From Mactra quadrangularis (Eukaryota; Mollusca; Bivalvia; Venerida; Mactridae), in assembly GCA_025267735.1 (NCBI GenBank), contig CM046309.1, forward strand, positions 35,935,202 to 35,999,201: 64,000 nucleotides of DNA, given 5' to 3'. The position numbers were made by a program, and so were the translations under genes. A model generated the notes under the pieces. It was given only the letters and a program-made list of their open reading frames with translations. It was not told where the DNA came from and ran no database searches. Of this stretch, positions 47,710 through 60,700 are shown one piece after another. Within the stretch, counting starts at the first letter, position 1, and each line of letters begins with the position of its first letter.

Positions 47710-48934
47710 GCGATACCCTTAATCGTATAATACTACCCTAAGGTGTTATGTTATCATATCATTTGACTAACAGAGGTAAATAAACAAGTGACACATGGTT
47801 TCCATGCCGCCATTGAACGAATTAAGATGAAGAGCGCTTTGTTTGGTAGGCTGACGTCCTCAAATATCAGTCGTAAACACGCCTAGCTAGTTGACGTTAA
47901 TAAATGAAAACTAATTTGTTATTGTACTGATAATAAACTATAATAAGCTTGTATTCTGAATTCAACTGGAGACTTTTGGCGGCAGAGATTGGCTGAAGAT
48001 TGATTGATGTAGACAACATAAAATAATACGTAAATTTATGAAAGTGTGACATTTTCTTGTGTAGAATTCACATATAACACATATCAAGGAATAAGCTTTT
48101 TTGTTATTTTTATCACCAGAATTACAATCTAAATCACTGGCAACTAAGTGATTAAGAATTTGTTTGTGCACGAATTTTAGGGGACGAATCTATACCTCCA
48201 TCGTTTAGATTGGATTTATAGACTTTCGTTTTAAAATTTAAACACGAATTTTATCAATTATCTCATATAATTGTGAGAACTGATAATCTTTTTAGTTAAT
48301 ATAAAAAACGTAATAACGAATTTTGAATAAGGAAGCATTTACATAATAAAATGACCGTCCGATGTTTATTAATTTTAACGACGTCGACGAAAACTGCTCA
48401 CGAAATTTGTGGTAATGACCCGATATCGCCCGAAGTTTGACAGCAGCTATTATAGAAATTCTACCTTTAGCGGGTAATTGTATATATGATTATAGAATTA
48501 ATTGAATATTTTGGTTGCTGAGAGAACAACGAAAATTATCAATAAAACACAGTAAAATGTAATACCCATATAACTATGCATGTATAAATATCATAAGTGG
48601 TCGTTTTTTAAAGAACAGTACGACGTTACGTCATTATACTCATTTTGACATTATTCTGATGAATACAATGGGTACTTTAGATAATTATAGCGTCAAAAGT
48701 AAGCTGTATTTCCGAACGCGGTTTTCGATTTCAAAAACTACAAACTTTTTCCTATATGAAAATGCAAAAACATAAAAATCGAAAATTTTGTCATTAAGGC
48801 AGGTTTTTCCATGACGCATTTAAATTGATTTTTGTGGAATTCTGGTTCTTCCGTTTAGTTTATTTTGATAATATTCTGAGACTGAATCAGAATTGTATTT
48901 GGGGAGGTGTTTGACTTATCTATTTTTAAGGGGA
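47710..48934. other. Intergenic DNA
   Basis: No gene or clear repeat seen. Confidence 0.4.
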
Positions 48935-49330
48935 TGTGGCAATCTCCGTAAACAGATATCCTGTAGAGCGTTGTCGTACAGGATCTCTACTGTCTCCGTG
49001 GAAGGTCACGTCGAGATGAACTTTGTTTCGACCAATCAATGCGTAGCTTTCATCTAGACGAAAACACTATTAATCACATTTTGATTTCGTAATTTCTATT
49101 TTTAGACCAAGTTTTGCATGCTAATTTAACAGCGGTATTATTCACAGTCTGCGATTGGGCGGCTCATTTCAAATTGCGTGACGTAGACGATGTAAACAAG
49201 TTACGAATAACAATTTCGTCATGAATATTATGATGAGAAAAGGTCGCTTGAACATGACCTTCGTTTGAAAAAGGCCAGATCTAAATTAGCGAGTATGCGA
49301 GCGGAAAATTTTAGATCGGGTTTTAATCAG
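48935..49330. repeat. Dispersed repeat, longer copy
   Basis: Starts near GGGGATGTGGCAATCTCCGT and AAACAGATATCCTGTAGA, and ends near TAGCGAGTATGCGAGCGGAA. The two ends recur next to each other in the C1q copy 4 intron (25425-25512, other strand). The GGGGATGTGGCA word also recurs just outside the right end (49336). Class unknown. Confidence 0.5.
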
Positions 49331-50029
49331 ATTGGGGATGTGGCATTTGTTCGTAGGCGATATTTCTTAGCCTAATATTGACCCAATACATCTATGTACA
49401 CGTTTTTCCATTTGTATTGGTACAAAAAAAACTGACTTCATCGTGGCAAGTTTTGATCCAGAAATTAAAAATGCCCTAACCCTTTTCAGGTTTTTTTTCA
49501 GTATTTGGGGAAGGCGCCTGGGCCTTTTGGAGAAAACTGCATGATTTTAAAGAATATCGAGAGAGTAAGGTGTCTGTTAACGGCCCCTGTTATATTAGGA
49601 AAATAGGTCTGCCTTTCGTCCACATAATCTCATGTTTTATTTACATTAAGCACAGAATAAGCATAGCGTACTCCGTAGAAATGTTTCGAGATGTAAACGA
49701 CCATAAAATATAATAGGATAGAAATCTTGAGCTTTTTTTGACGAATAGGACTTATCGATGTTCTTCTTAATCGTAAGTTCACGTGAACGTTCGTGAGTAC
49801 ATCAGTAATAAAAACAATATAATGTTACATTGTTATATGATTATACTAAGACGGACGCAGTGGGTGTCCAAACCCACCCTTTTCTGATGTTTTTTGGACA
49901 CAATGAATTGTGTTGAATTTGCTTAAAGTGTCTTGTTTGTTAATGTAAAACGTGAGAAAAATGAAGAAAGTCCCTCGACCCAATAAGTAAGTTAGATCTA
50001 GATCCGATTTATTGGCGAAAAATAGTAAT

Positions 50030-50490
50030 GAGAATCTTAGGGTTTTGGGTTGCATTATAATGAACAGTGTTTCTCGATCGGTACTGATATAGACACAGAC
50101 CATCGTATTGCTGATTAGAAACTTTAGGGGTTTTCGGTTCTAGTATAACAAACATTAATTTATCAGTTTTTCCCGTCCGATATAAAGACCTTAATAATAA
50201 TCATAGGGAAATCTTAGGGGTTTTCGGGTGTAATCTATAACGACCAGTCACAAGAGGCACGTGCTCCACCAGGCCCCACAAATATCGACTTTCCTACTAA
50301 GAAAAGGTATATAGGCTGTATTTTTGGCTAAATAATAATTGTGAAAAATATTAGGGATTTTCGGTTATATTGTGACAATCAGTCAGCCTTTTTCTGTTTT
50401 GATATTATATATTATATAGAGACAGTATATCGGATATATAGTAATTATGAGAAATCTTAAGGGTTAACGGTTCTACAAAACAAACTTTAA
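50030..50490 (+). repeat. Degenerate tandem repeat with TTAGGGGTTTTCGG words
   Basis: AATCTTAGGGTTTTGGGTT, AAACTTTAGGGGTTTTCGG, AAATCTTAGGGGTTTTCGGG, AATATTAGGGATTTTCGGTT and AAATCTTAAGGGTTAACGG occur at irregular spacing of about 85-140 bp. Each is followed by a TATAACNA-like stretch. It is a diverged minisatellite. Nearby 49335-50029 shows no gene. Confidence 0.5.
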
Positions 50491-50494
50491 TAAA

Positions 50495-51782
50495 TCCGTG
50501 GGGAGGGGGGTCTGTTCCCCTGAAATAAATGTTCAAAATTTCATTTTAATCGGTCGACTTACACTTTTTGGGAGAAAAGTGTTAATATGTAGCATGGTCC
50601 CCTATAATACCGGTGTACTTATTAGTTTTGGTGAGTGTAATGAGAGACTTGTAACTCAACGGAACAACATGAAAAATGAGCATATTTAATCTAACTTGAT
50701 GTAAATTGCGCGTGTTAATTATGAAATTCGTGCAACTAGGATTGTTATCAATGGTAGACCATGCGTTGTCTAGTTATCTTCCGCTTTTAACGTAATGGGC
50801 GGAGTCAATTTAAGCAAGGCGGTACTAAATTCTTATGTGTATCTCCTTACTCGTTGATGTTTAATCGAGCAATTCAGCGGAAGAGCTAATTTGATGCTTT
50901 TTAGGTCAGGATTTTTAGAAATAGATGAAAGTTACATGATAATGAACGTACAAAACTCAACATCAACGCATGTTATTCTTAGAAAGGCATGTGAAGAACG
51001 GAATATTTGATTTTAAACCCCAGTATCTTTTGCGATAAGGTAATTACACGATATTATGTAAAAAGTAAAAGTAATTTCGGACAATAGAATTCGGATAAAG
51101 TTAGATATTTTTAATGATCGAAATACGAATAAATTTTGGTGAACAAACATATGATATTGTATCACCCTATTGGCATGTTTAGATATTGTTTTTGTGATAA
51201 TCCGTTCTCATGTTACGTTAGATTCTAAGAAAAGACTGTTTACTTTGTTATTGTTTACTCACCTACTGACCTAGTGACTACAGACAAGTGTTAGAAACTT
51301 AGTTAAAAGGTTAACCTAAATTTTAGTTCACAATGTTCACAATGTTTGACTGCCGGATTCGGGTCAGACAACCCAAATAAACTATCAAGTTGAAACTATC
51401 TCTAGTTGAATTTGGCCCATTGAGATTCGACTTTACTGATCTGACAAATTATAGATGATCATGAATTTAAAAAAACTAGCTCAAATGCACATTTTATCTT
51501 GATTTCGCAAGTTTTAGAGTCATTTGGTTTACATTACTGCTAGGCTATGTTATGCCCGCTTTTTATACTTTAAGTTTGTGGTTTGGGCAATGCTTATTTA
51601 GACTCTACATATTACTCACTGCCTGTCCTGTATGAATTAGATAATGGCTAATTGATGTCTGCTTTATTTTCTATGATATTTTCCATTATGTTGTTTACTG
51701 ACATGATACTTCACATGTGTTTTTTCTTGAGTTTTTGTATTATGGTCATTCTATGATTGAATGTATGACGTCCTTTAAACAG
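50495..51782. other. Region upstream of AMBRA1
   Basis: The first AMBRA1 coding exon is preceded by a splice acceptor (CCTTTAAACAG to 51782), so a 5' non-coding exon and the promoter should lie in or left of this region. GGGCGGAG at about 50797 is a GC-box-like word. The exact transcription start cannot be seen. Confidence 0.35.
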
Positions 51783-51790
51783 GTTGAGTC

Positions 51791-54700
51791 ATGAATGTGG
51801 CAAGTTTTGTACAGAGCAGACAGTATGGAAGAATCAAAGGCAGAACTTGTTCTCAGAAGAAAATAGAAGAACTTCTTGAGACAAAACTAACCAAGTCTTT
51901 CACCAATAAGGTAAATACTGTTAAACTGGCAGGAATATTTACATTTTAGCTTCTTGTATGATGGGTGAATGTCACAGCCATGGTCATTGGTTTATTGTAT
52001 ACATTATAATACTTTAATATACTAATTTAGTATAAAAATCAAAGTAATTTCTGTACTAGGTCTTCACTCATAGTAATGATACCAGTAATCATTCTGATTA
52101 GTCCTATGTAAACACCTTTGTCTTACCTTATTAGCTCAGTTAGTGGTGGGCCTGACTACAAATCCAGAAGTCATGCTTTCATTCAAAGATGGCACCTTCA
52201 TACAATTATGAAGTTTTCTATGTCCATTTTTACACCTACTTCAGTGTCACGTATGGCATACTTCAGCCACTTGCAAGAGTATAACTAAAAAGATATTGAT
52301 ATGCCACCTAAAGCTCCATACATTACATTACAAACTATTTTTGCTGGTAACTAACAGTGTTAATGTGGCACTTTAACTTACATTTACTCAGGCACGATTT
52401 CCAACTATAGGATTAAGACTTGAATCATAGCAGTTGTATTCTATGGACTTAAAATGTACCATGTAAGAGATTCTGAAGTGCCTGGGTTTCATTATGAATA
52501 ATTTTTATGTTTATGAACAGAAATATATTTTGTTAATCTTATTTCAGAGTTGTGAGATTTCTGGGAAATGCAGATCCACATTTATTATGAAGTTCAGTCC
52601 TGATGGGTATGTATTAAATGGAAAATATATTTATGATCTATCTGTAAATAATTTCAACGCTATTGAACCACTGCATGTAAAAAAATGTAGATAATTTGAA
52701 CTGAAAGACTGTGCTTAGTTAAGTTGACTGGCCCAGATTTTCTTGTGGAATCAATAAGAAATTCTTATTCTGTCAGACAGACTATTATTATGCTGTCTGT
52801 TACAATATCTATTATGGTAATCCTCCATGACAATGCTTTTCAAGAAATTGAATGAAACAGATATATTTTTTAGCTAAAGTAGGGAATTACAAACAGAGAG
52901 CTGCTAATATGTAAAAGTACAAAATGATAACACTTTCGAACTGTTGGCTTAGTCTTTCTATTATGTACCAGTAATTAACTGTGAGTATAACTGAAAGCTC
53001 ATTACTAATGACTATAATACTATTCCTATGTCTAAGCTTATACTAATCTGTTTACCCACCATTATTTGACCTATACTATGTGTTTCTATGGAGTCAAACT
53101 CAACAAAATAAAATCTATTTACAGGACCAAGGTTGCATCAACTCATGGCGATCATTCTGTACGTGTGACAGAGGTAGCTACAGGAAAAGTGTTATATACA
53201 TTATTAGGTCATCCACGTACACCATGGAGTTTAGCTTATCATCCATCTATAAGTAATGTACTTGCTAGTGGTTGCCTTGCCGGACAAGTCAGAATATGGG
53301 ATCTTTATGTAAGTTAAATTTTTTTCAGACATTTTTATACCTTTTTAGCATTCTTAGTTTAAACTTATTTATTAGCTTAGTCCAGAGTTTTAGCCTTTCA
53401 AGGAGCGGAGAGTAGGAAATAATTGCTTTTCTAATCTTACAACATACCCAGTTATCTCATTTGATAGCATGTTCAACTAAGAATCCAAAGGTTAGGACAT
53501 TATCTTTATGACCTTTTGGTGATGAATTCAAAAGCAAATTTAAAAGCAGTGATATATAATAAGCACCAAAAGTTACCATCATTGTAATGTTTACAATACA
53601 TATATTATACAGGGACATGGTAGTGAAGTATGGACTACAGATAATGGAGCTGTTGTTGCTGGATTAGCGTTTCATCCTACTGATAGAGTACTAGTTATAG
53701 CTGCTGGTAATACTATATACTTCTGGGATTGGACTAAAGCTGCTCCATTTGCTAAATGTAGTACTAATCATGAATATGAGAGAATCAGGTATGTAGTAGG
53801 GTCCCTTTGAAGAAACCTTCCCCCCCCCCCCCCCCAGTGGTTCTGTGTTATTGACTGTTCCTGATACGTTTGCTTACAAATTTTCATTAGATAGAAAGTT
53901 TGAGCTATTAATATGATTGAGATAAAATTATAGTTTAATTGATTATTCTACTAAAACATAAATTGTTAGAAGTTTACGCTGACCACCAACATTTGAGGAG
54001 CTGGTGTGGCTGAGAGGTTATAACATTGGACTGGTAATCATTGGATAGCCAGCTTCACATCGGTTTAAATCAAATAGAAAAACACCTAGTTGTTTTTTTG
54101 ATAAGAAACTTATTCCTACTCACTCAGCATTGGGGGACTGGGAAACAAACTGAAGAGTGATTAAACTAAGTTGTTAGACATTGTTTCAGCATTGAGATTA
54201 AATAAATAAGTATTAAATGAACTAAAATTTTAGTTATTGTATAATTTGTATCATTCCTCAAACAAACAATGGCAAGATTGACATGACTTCCGCGGACGGG
54301 CAGTCGGTCGGGCATCTGGTGTCGTTATCAATTGCGTTAAAGTTTTCAATTTAGCATAAATCTCTGCCATTTATTGTCAGATCTTAATAAAACTTCATAC
54401 AATGATAACATACTATGTGATGAACAGAATTAGAAAGTAACCACAAATCTACCTGGCTTTATTATGGATTATTCCTTTTGTAATTTTTGCGTTAAAGTTT
54501 ATAAATCCGGCTTTAATGTGGTTTCCACATTACATTTCTTGTTTCTCATAAATAGATATAAAACTGCTTCTGCAGCCTGCGGAGAAAAATGCTCAGTATA
54601 GTCTGTTTTTTTTCTCTTCTGTCAAAGTTTGAATAATTTCAAGGTGATTGAATACACACTATCACAATTTCACAAGTGTTGGACGGAGAGCACAAAGTCA

Positions 54701-57700
54701 CTGTGAAATTATTCATGTTTTGACAGTTGAGAAAAAAGGAACTACATTGTGTATCAGTCTTCACGAATGAATTTTCAAAGCGCAAGACATTCGGTCTGGT
54801 AAACGCCAAAATTTGACCAGACCGAAAAGACTTTTACCAGACTGAAGGCTTACCAATCTTATTTTGTTTTTATATGTTATTTTAGACTGTACTGCTTATG
54901 TTTCTACCTCATATATGATATTATTATATAATAAACATTGAATAAAGAATTGCTTGACTTACTTGCAACTGCAAGTTTTATGTTCAATTATGCATTTTTA
55001 GTAATATTGCTATTGAAATTTCCACCAGACAGTCGGTCTTGTGATCCGTATATTTTAACCGGACCGTCAGTGTTTTAGACGGCACGGTCTTCGGTCTGGT
55101 GGCTAAATTCGAAGACTGGTGTATTAGATTTTTGTCTTGAAGAAAAATTCTATCATTTTGCCTTTTTATTAATTCATGTGTAATTGAAATGATGTTCTCA
55201 TGTTAAGAATTATGTTGTTAACTTTGTAGATGGATACAGTTTGATAATCTTGGACACACCTTGTATACTGGTATATCTAATAATACATCTGTACATAGAG
55301 ATCAAATAGCAACGACAAATGTATCCAATATAAGGTAAGGAAAATATCTTATGGTTATAGTTAGGTCACACTTTTTATATTTTTAGTCTTACGAGAATTT
55401 TCTTGAAAAAATGAGTAAGGTAGGTCGAAATAAAAATTAAAAAAAGATAAAAGATGTCAATTACAATTGACTTTCAAACCCATTTTGTACAAGTTCTGTG
55501 TGAAATTGATATATATTTTAGAAATTCACTGACATTTTCTCAAACTGTGTGATAATAGTCTCATTGAACTTATTCTTAAAGTTTTTTTCTCTTTTGGTAC
55601 ATAAATAAGTATTATGGATAATAAAAAAATCAATAATCAAGATTATTTTTTTTAATTTCTGAAAAATTAGGATCGGGATTTTTGTAAGACAAAAAGTATA
55701 AAAGATTTGGCCTTATGTTCATATCGTATTTACTATAATAGTGGAAATCAGGGAGATGTTGAACTTTATTTGAAGGTTTTAAACACACTGCTAGAAGCAA
55801 CAAAATTGTCATTAGTATTCATGATTGGTTTGAGTTGAATCAGTTTATATTGATAGTGTTGTAATCCCTTTTGTTTCAGATTAGCTCAGTTTTTTTATTG
55901 ACTCTAGATTGCAAACTTAAAGTCTATCAATGTTGCAGAACACTGAACTACATCACTTCTTTCACATTTGATGAATTTCACCATAAGATAAAAAAATGAT
56001 AAGCTTAATAATACATTGTATTTAAGGTTTTATTTCTATCTTCATTAGAGGCCTTAGCATATCATTTTTAGAAGAATTATTAAACAATTGCTTATTTTAG
56101 AAAATAAAAGGTGGTTTATGTTCAGATTTCGAGGAGAGGCTTCACATAAGAAATTTGCATTTGGAAATAGACTTTTAATTTGTCTTTGGTAAATTAGGGG
56201 AAAATATCATGAGTATAATAACCTGTAACCTTTATATTTCTACAGTGATGAAGCACCTCCCCCATCAAATAGACAAGCTCATTTATCAACTGTATATAGT
56301 GATCTAGTAAACTTTTATCAACGTTATCAACGTGAACGTACACTAGGACAGACAGCTAGTAGTTCTAGTTCAAGTCATCTAGATAATGACCCTGAAATAC
56401 CTGATCATTCTATGAATCCAGGATTAGGTAATTAGCTTGTTTTCTTTACTTTGTCATGAAGGAAAGTTTTCTTGACCGGTCTTGGTTTTCAAGATTTTTG
56501 GAACCAGAGAAAATGATTCTTATGTGAAAATAACTGAAATCATCTTTTAATCATGTATTTAAAGATTTTGAAAATTTACTTTGGCTCATGTGTATTTAAT
56601 AGACAATGTCAAGTTTGTTAATCTTATTAAATGAGATTATCATTAGGTTAACTGTTTTCTGGTTAATTTCTTTGTAAAAGATCGGATATAAGTTAAAGCC
56701 TTAGATCATTTAAACCTATTTCATGTGTATTTGCCATTATTTTGGGTACTGAACAACTTTTGGATGATGTATTTAATCAGGAATTATTTTGAGCATTGTT
56801 TTTTCTTTTTAAATCATTCTCCAAACTTTATTTTTAAGAACTCTCAGATTAAGATATTACAACACAACAGTAACAATCATTTAATATAGTTTAAAACTGT
56901 GCATGTAGTCTATTACCTCTCTTTTTGTCTTTCAGTTGGGGATATATATCCTGGTGTCCATGAGGATAACATTGTAAGACCAAGGTCACCCCTAGAAAGG
57001 TCAAGGTCACCTCGTTCAAATCCACAAGGCACTGCAGACGCATTAAGTGATTTATCTGATACCATAGCTAGTTTGCGTCGTAATGAACTCTTGTTTGAGT
57101 CACAGAACCCAGGAGCCAATGTTGGCAGTAGTTCCTCACAGCATGGTAGATGGACTAGTATGGATGCACCAAACTCAGGTGTCCAGTTAGGAAGTAGTGT
57201 GTTTAATCCTAGTTCATATTACACTGATACAATGTCAGATAATGGACTGATAAGTGAACATGGCCATACTGTGCCATTCTCTCAACATAACAATTCACAT
57301 GTGATAAGTCGAAGATCAGGTAAAATTTTTGGTTATTCTAATTTATTTATAAATGTGAAGTCTTTTTCTTTATACAAGAAATAATCTGTATAATTCTAGA
57401 GAGGGCTTAAGTCCCCTATAGACCTTAAATGTTAGACTAAAATATTTTTGTAAATATTCTTGCATTGTAATGAACTTTTGAATGTATACTCTTTGAGTTC
57501 TTATTACAATTTGAAAATATGGAATCATAGGTGTTAGAAAAATTGTAAGATTTCATGTGTAAATTTGATAAATTTTGGAGAAGGGGATGCAGAATGTTGC
57601 TCCAAGTATCAGTGTTGGGACTACCTCAGCTGGTACCATAAAACTACCATGAAGCTACCCTGAATGTTTAGGCGTAAGTCCCCCACAGACCTTCAATGAT

Positions 57701-60700
57701 AGAATAAAATGTTCTTGTGTGTCTGTAAAGTATTAACTTTATGTAGTGTAGACTCTAGGTGATATTCCCTTTAGTTTTATTTTATCCCCTTAATTTCAAA
57801 ACTTAGACTACCTATTCTCATTATTAACTCAGGCACATGGCGCAGTTGTACCGCGCCGGGATTTGGATTTGGAATCTCATGTCCCAAAAAGGGAACTGGT
57901 TTGAATCCCTCCCTGGGAGGTTATACCCTTCCATGAAAATTAGACAATAGTGTAAATTTTCCATTAATAAGATATATGGAGAAGTTTCCGGCCTTGTGGA
58001 AGGGTATGTGAGTACTGGTTATAGACAAGGGTCCAGGAAAGCTAGGTTAGGTGCACTGGACGCCCTAAAATAACCTAAATTGTGTTGACACGGCGTTAAA
58101 CCCAATAAAAAACCACACAGGTGATGTTTCTAATCTACCATGTTTTTTCTTTACAGGACAGATAGTAAATGAAAGTAGTGTAAATGAATCTTCACCAAGC
58201 ACCTGGTCACAGAGTTTATCATTACCAGACTTGAATGAGGAGTTTGAAATACCCTTAGAGGCTGTGACTGGTCTTACAAGATCTCAATATAGAAACACCA
58301 TGCAACCTCTCTCTACATCATCTCGTGTAAATAGTGCTGTTAATTTGAATGCAATCAGTACTTTGACTCAAAATCAAAGTACTGAAAGCACCTCATCTCA
58401 GAATCAAAGTGCTGAATGTGCATCAACTCAGTATCAGAGTGCTAGAAGCACAACTGTTGCAGTTAATGAAAACAATACATTAAATGAGAATTCCAATAGT
58501 GCTAGTGTATCTGTGCAACAAGGTGCTTCAGACATAGAAGGTCCTTCTAGTGGTGCTTCAAGTAACACTCAGAACACTGTTCCAGAAATAGATCCACAGT
58601 CATTATTATTGTCTAGATATATTTGTGAACATTCACAGCCATCTACATCATCATCTAGTGGTCGTAGTAGAGGTTTTGCTAGTATAAGAGAAAGGCTACA
58701 GTCATCGGTCCCATTACATCCAGTTTCAAGTAGTGCTGATAAGATTACATATTCAGAAACTGTTGGCATTCCTAAAGTAACTGTTATAATGAGCAGTCAA
58801 GCTGGTTCCAATATTTCCACCCAAGCTGCTTCAGATAAAGGTACCAGTCAGACTGTAAACAGTGGACAGAAATCTACAACTGTTAGTGGTTGTGTGAGCA
58901 TTCAAAAGGAAAGTACTCAAGTCAATGAAAATTCTAGATCTAACAACAGTGTGTTTTCCTTAACGACGTCTAGTGTTGTATCTAGTTCCTCTCAGTTACG
59001 TACCACTGAAACTATATTTTCAGCTCCTAGCTCTAGTTTGTCAACTGTAGGGAGTTCAAGCAATCAAGATATAGGACTTTCTTGTCCGAGAAATTCTCGT
59101 AGATTAAATCTTGGAATATCTTCATCATCTAGTACAGGAAGACATTCAGGCAGTATTAATCAACAGACTGTTGTAGCTAGCACTAGCAGTCATACCAGTT
59201 TATTTCAAAACATATTTCATGATTCTAATACAGTTTCCAGAAATTCTAGTGACAGTTCTAATCAGAATACAACTCGTAGTCGTAGCTGCTTGCCATCATT
59301 CCAATCTCAGCCACACAGCTGGCAAAATAGGACTCGTTATCTATCTATTTTAAGACCATATCTTCAGAGCCGTGGTGTCAATCCCTCTGGCTTGGACTCT
59401 GAAGTGCCAGGCTCACAAAATTCTCAACCTAGTGGTGGTACCATTTCTGATTTAAGTAATGCTTCAATACCTGAAATATTGGTGAGAGATTCAAGTGACA
59501 CTGAAAATGAGTTAAGTGTACATATGATCACTTCAGGTGCTTACTTCATGCCTATTACAGAAGATCAGCGTCGTGCAAACTCGTCTGCTTCTTTACGATC
59601 GTCAACTAGGTCGTCTGCTAGTACCAGCAGAAATGCACAAGATATTCCCCTTTCTAGACAACAAAACATATCAGTTGGATCAGTTGACAGTGCTCAAGGT
59701 GAAAGGTCAGAGAGTGCTTCAAGTCAAGGGTCAAGGTCAGGCAGTGTAAATGACCAAAGGTCAAGGTCAAACTCACAAGATCATGAAATTGAACTTGTAG
59801 TTGATCAAAATGAAAACTATACCACTAATAGAAATCAAATGGCAGACGCTAACAGAAATGAAGAAATTGTTCACCGTAACTATGACAGTAACAATAACTC
59901 TATTCATATAGCTCCTAACACTGTGGCGATGAATTCACTGAATCAACGTGTTGAAGAAAGAAATCATGATTATGTAAGGCTTAGAGACTGTTTTGTTTCG
60001 ATGACTGATCAGATTGAGCGTGAAATGAATGATTTAAATCGTAGAATAAATGCACTAAGAGACAGTTTTAATGAAAGTATACAATCACTAAGAAATGATA
60101 GAAGAAGATATGAGACTCTGGATGGTAATATTCCATCAGAGACGGCCACAAACCTGGCAGCACATGTACCTGTCCAAGCCACAGAAAATATAACATCTCA
60201 AAACATAGTACGAAACAGTCCACTACCATATGTGGGTCCAGATCAAACCATTCCAGTAAATAGACCTGTAGAAAATGATCCTCAGTTAGGTATGTAGAAG
60301 TTCATATAGCATTACATGAATATTGTATTTTAAGTTGTTTTTTACTTCCTTTCTAGTTAGGCTGTTAAGAAATTTATTATTATATTCTCATCAGAATTTC
60401 ACTAGATAATCAACAGATTGGCTCTGATTGTTTTTATTTTGAGCACAATAACTTTTATCAAACTATGCATAAGTTGAAGATATCTTAGGAGATCTTTATT
60501 TCATAATGCTACGTTTCAGCTGTCTGGTACTTTCATGATTTAAACGCCATTTGTATGTCTGAAACCTCTTGCTGAAGCTTTCTTTCTTGTCAAAATTTGA
60601 TTTGTGAAATCTTGCACCATTGATAAATCTACTGTTATGAACATATTTTATTGCTTGATTTATACAATTTTTTATGGGAGTTGGAATACTTAGGTTCGTC

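Noticed and set aside
58231..60297. A separate 688-codon gene starting at the ATG at 58231
   Set aside because: The frame extends upstream to a splice acceptor at 58156 in phase with AMBRA1 exon 7 and ends at a splice donor, not a natural stop. It is AMBRA1 exon 8.
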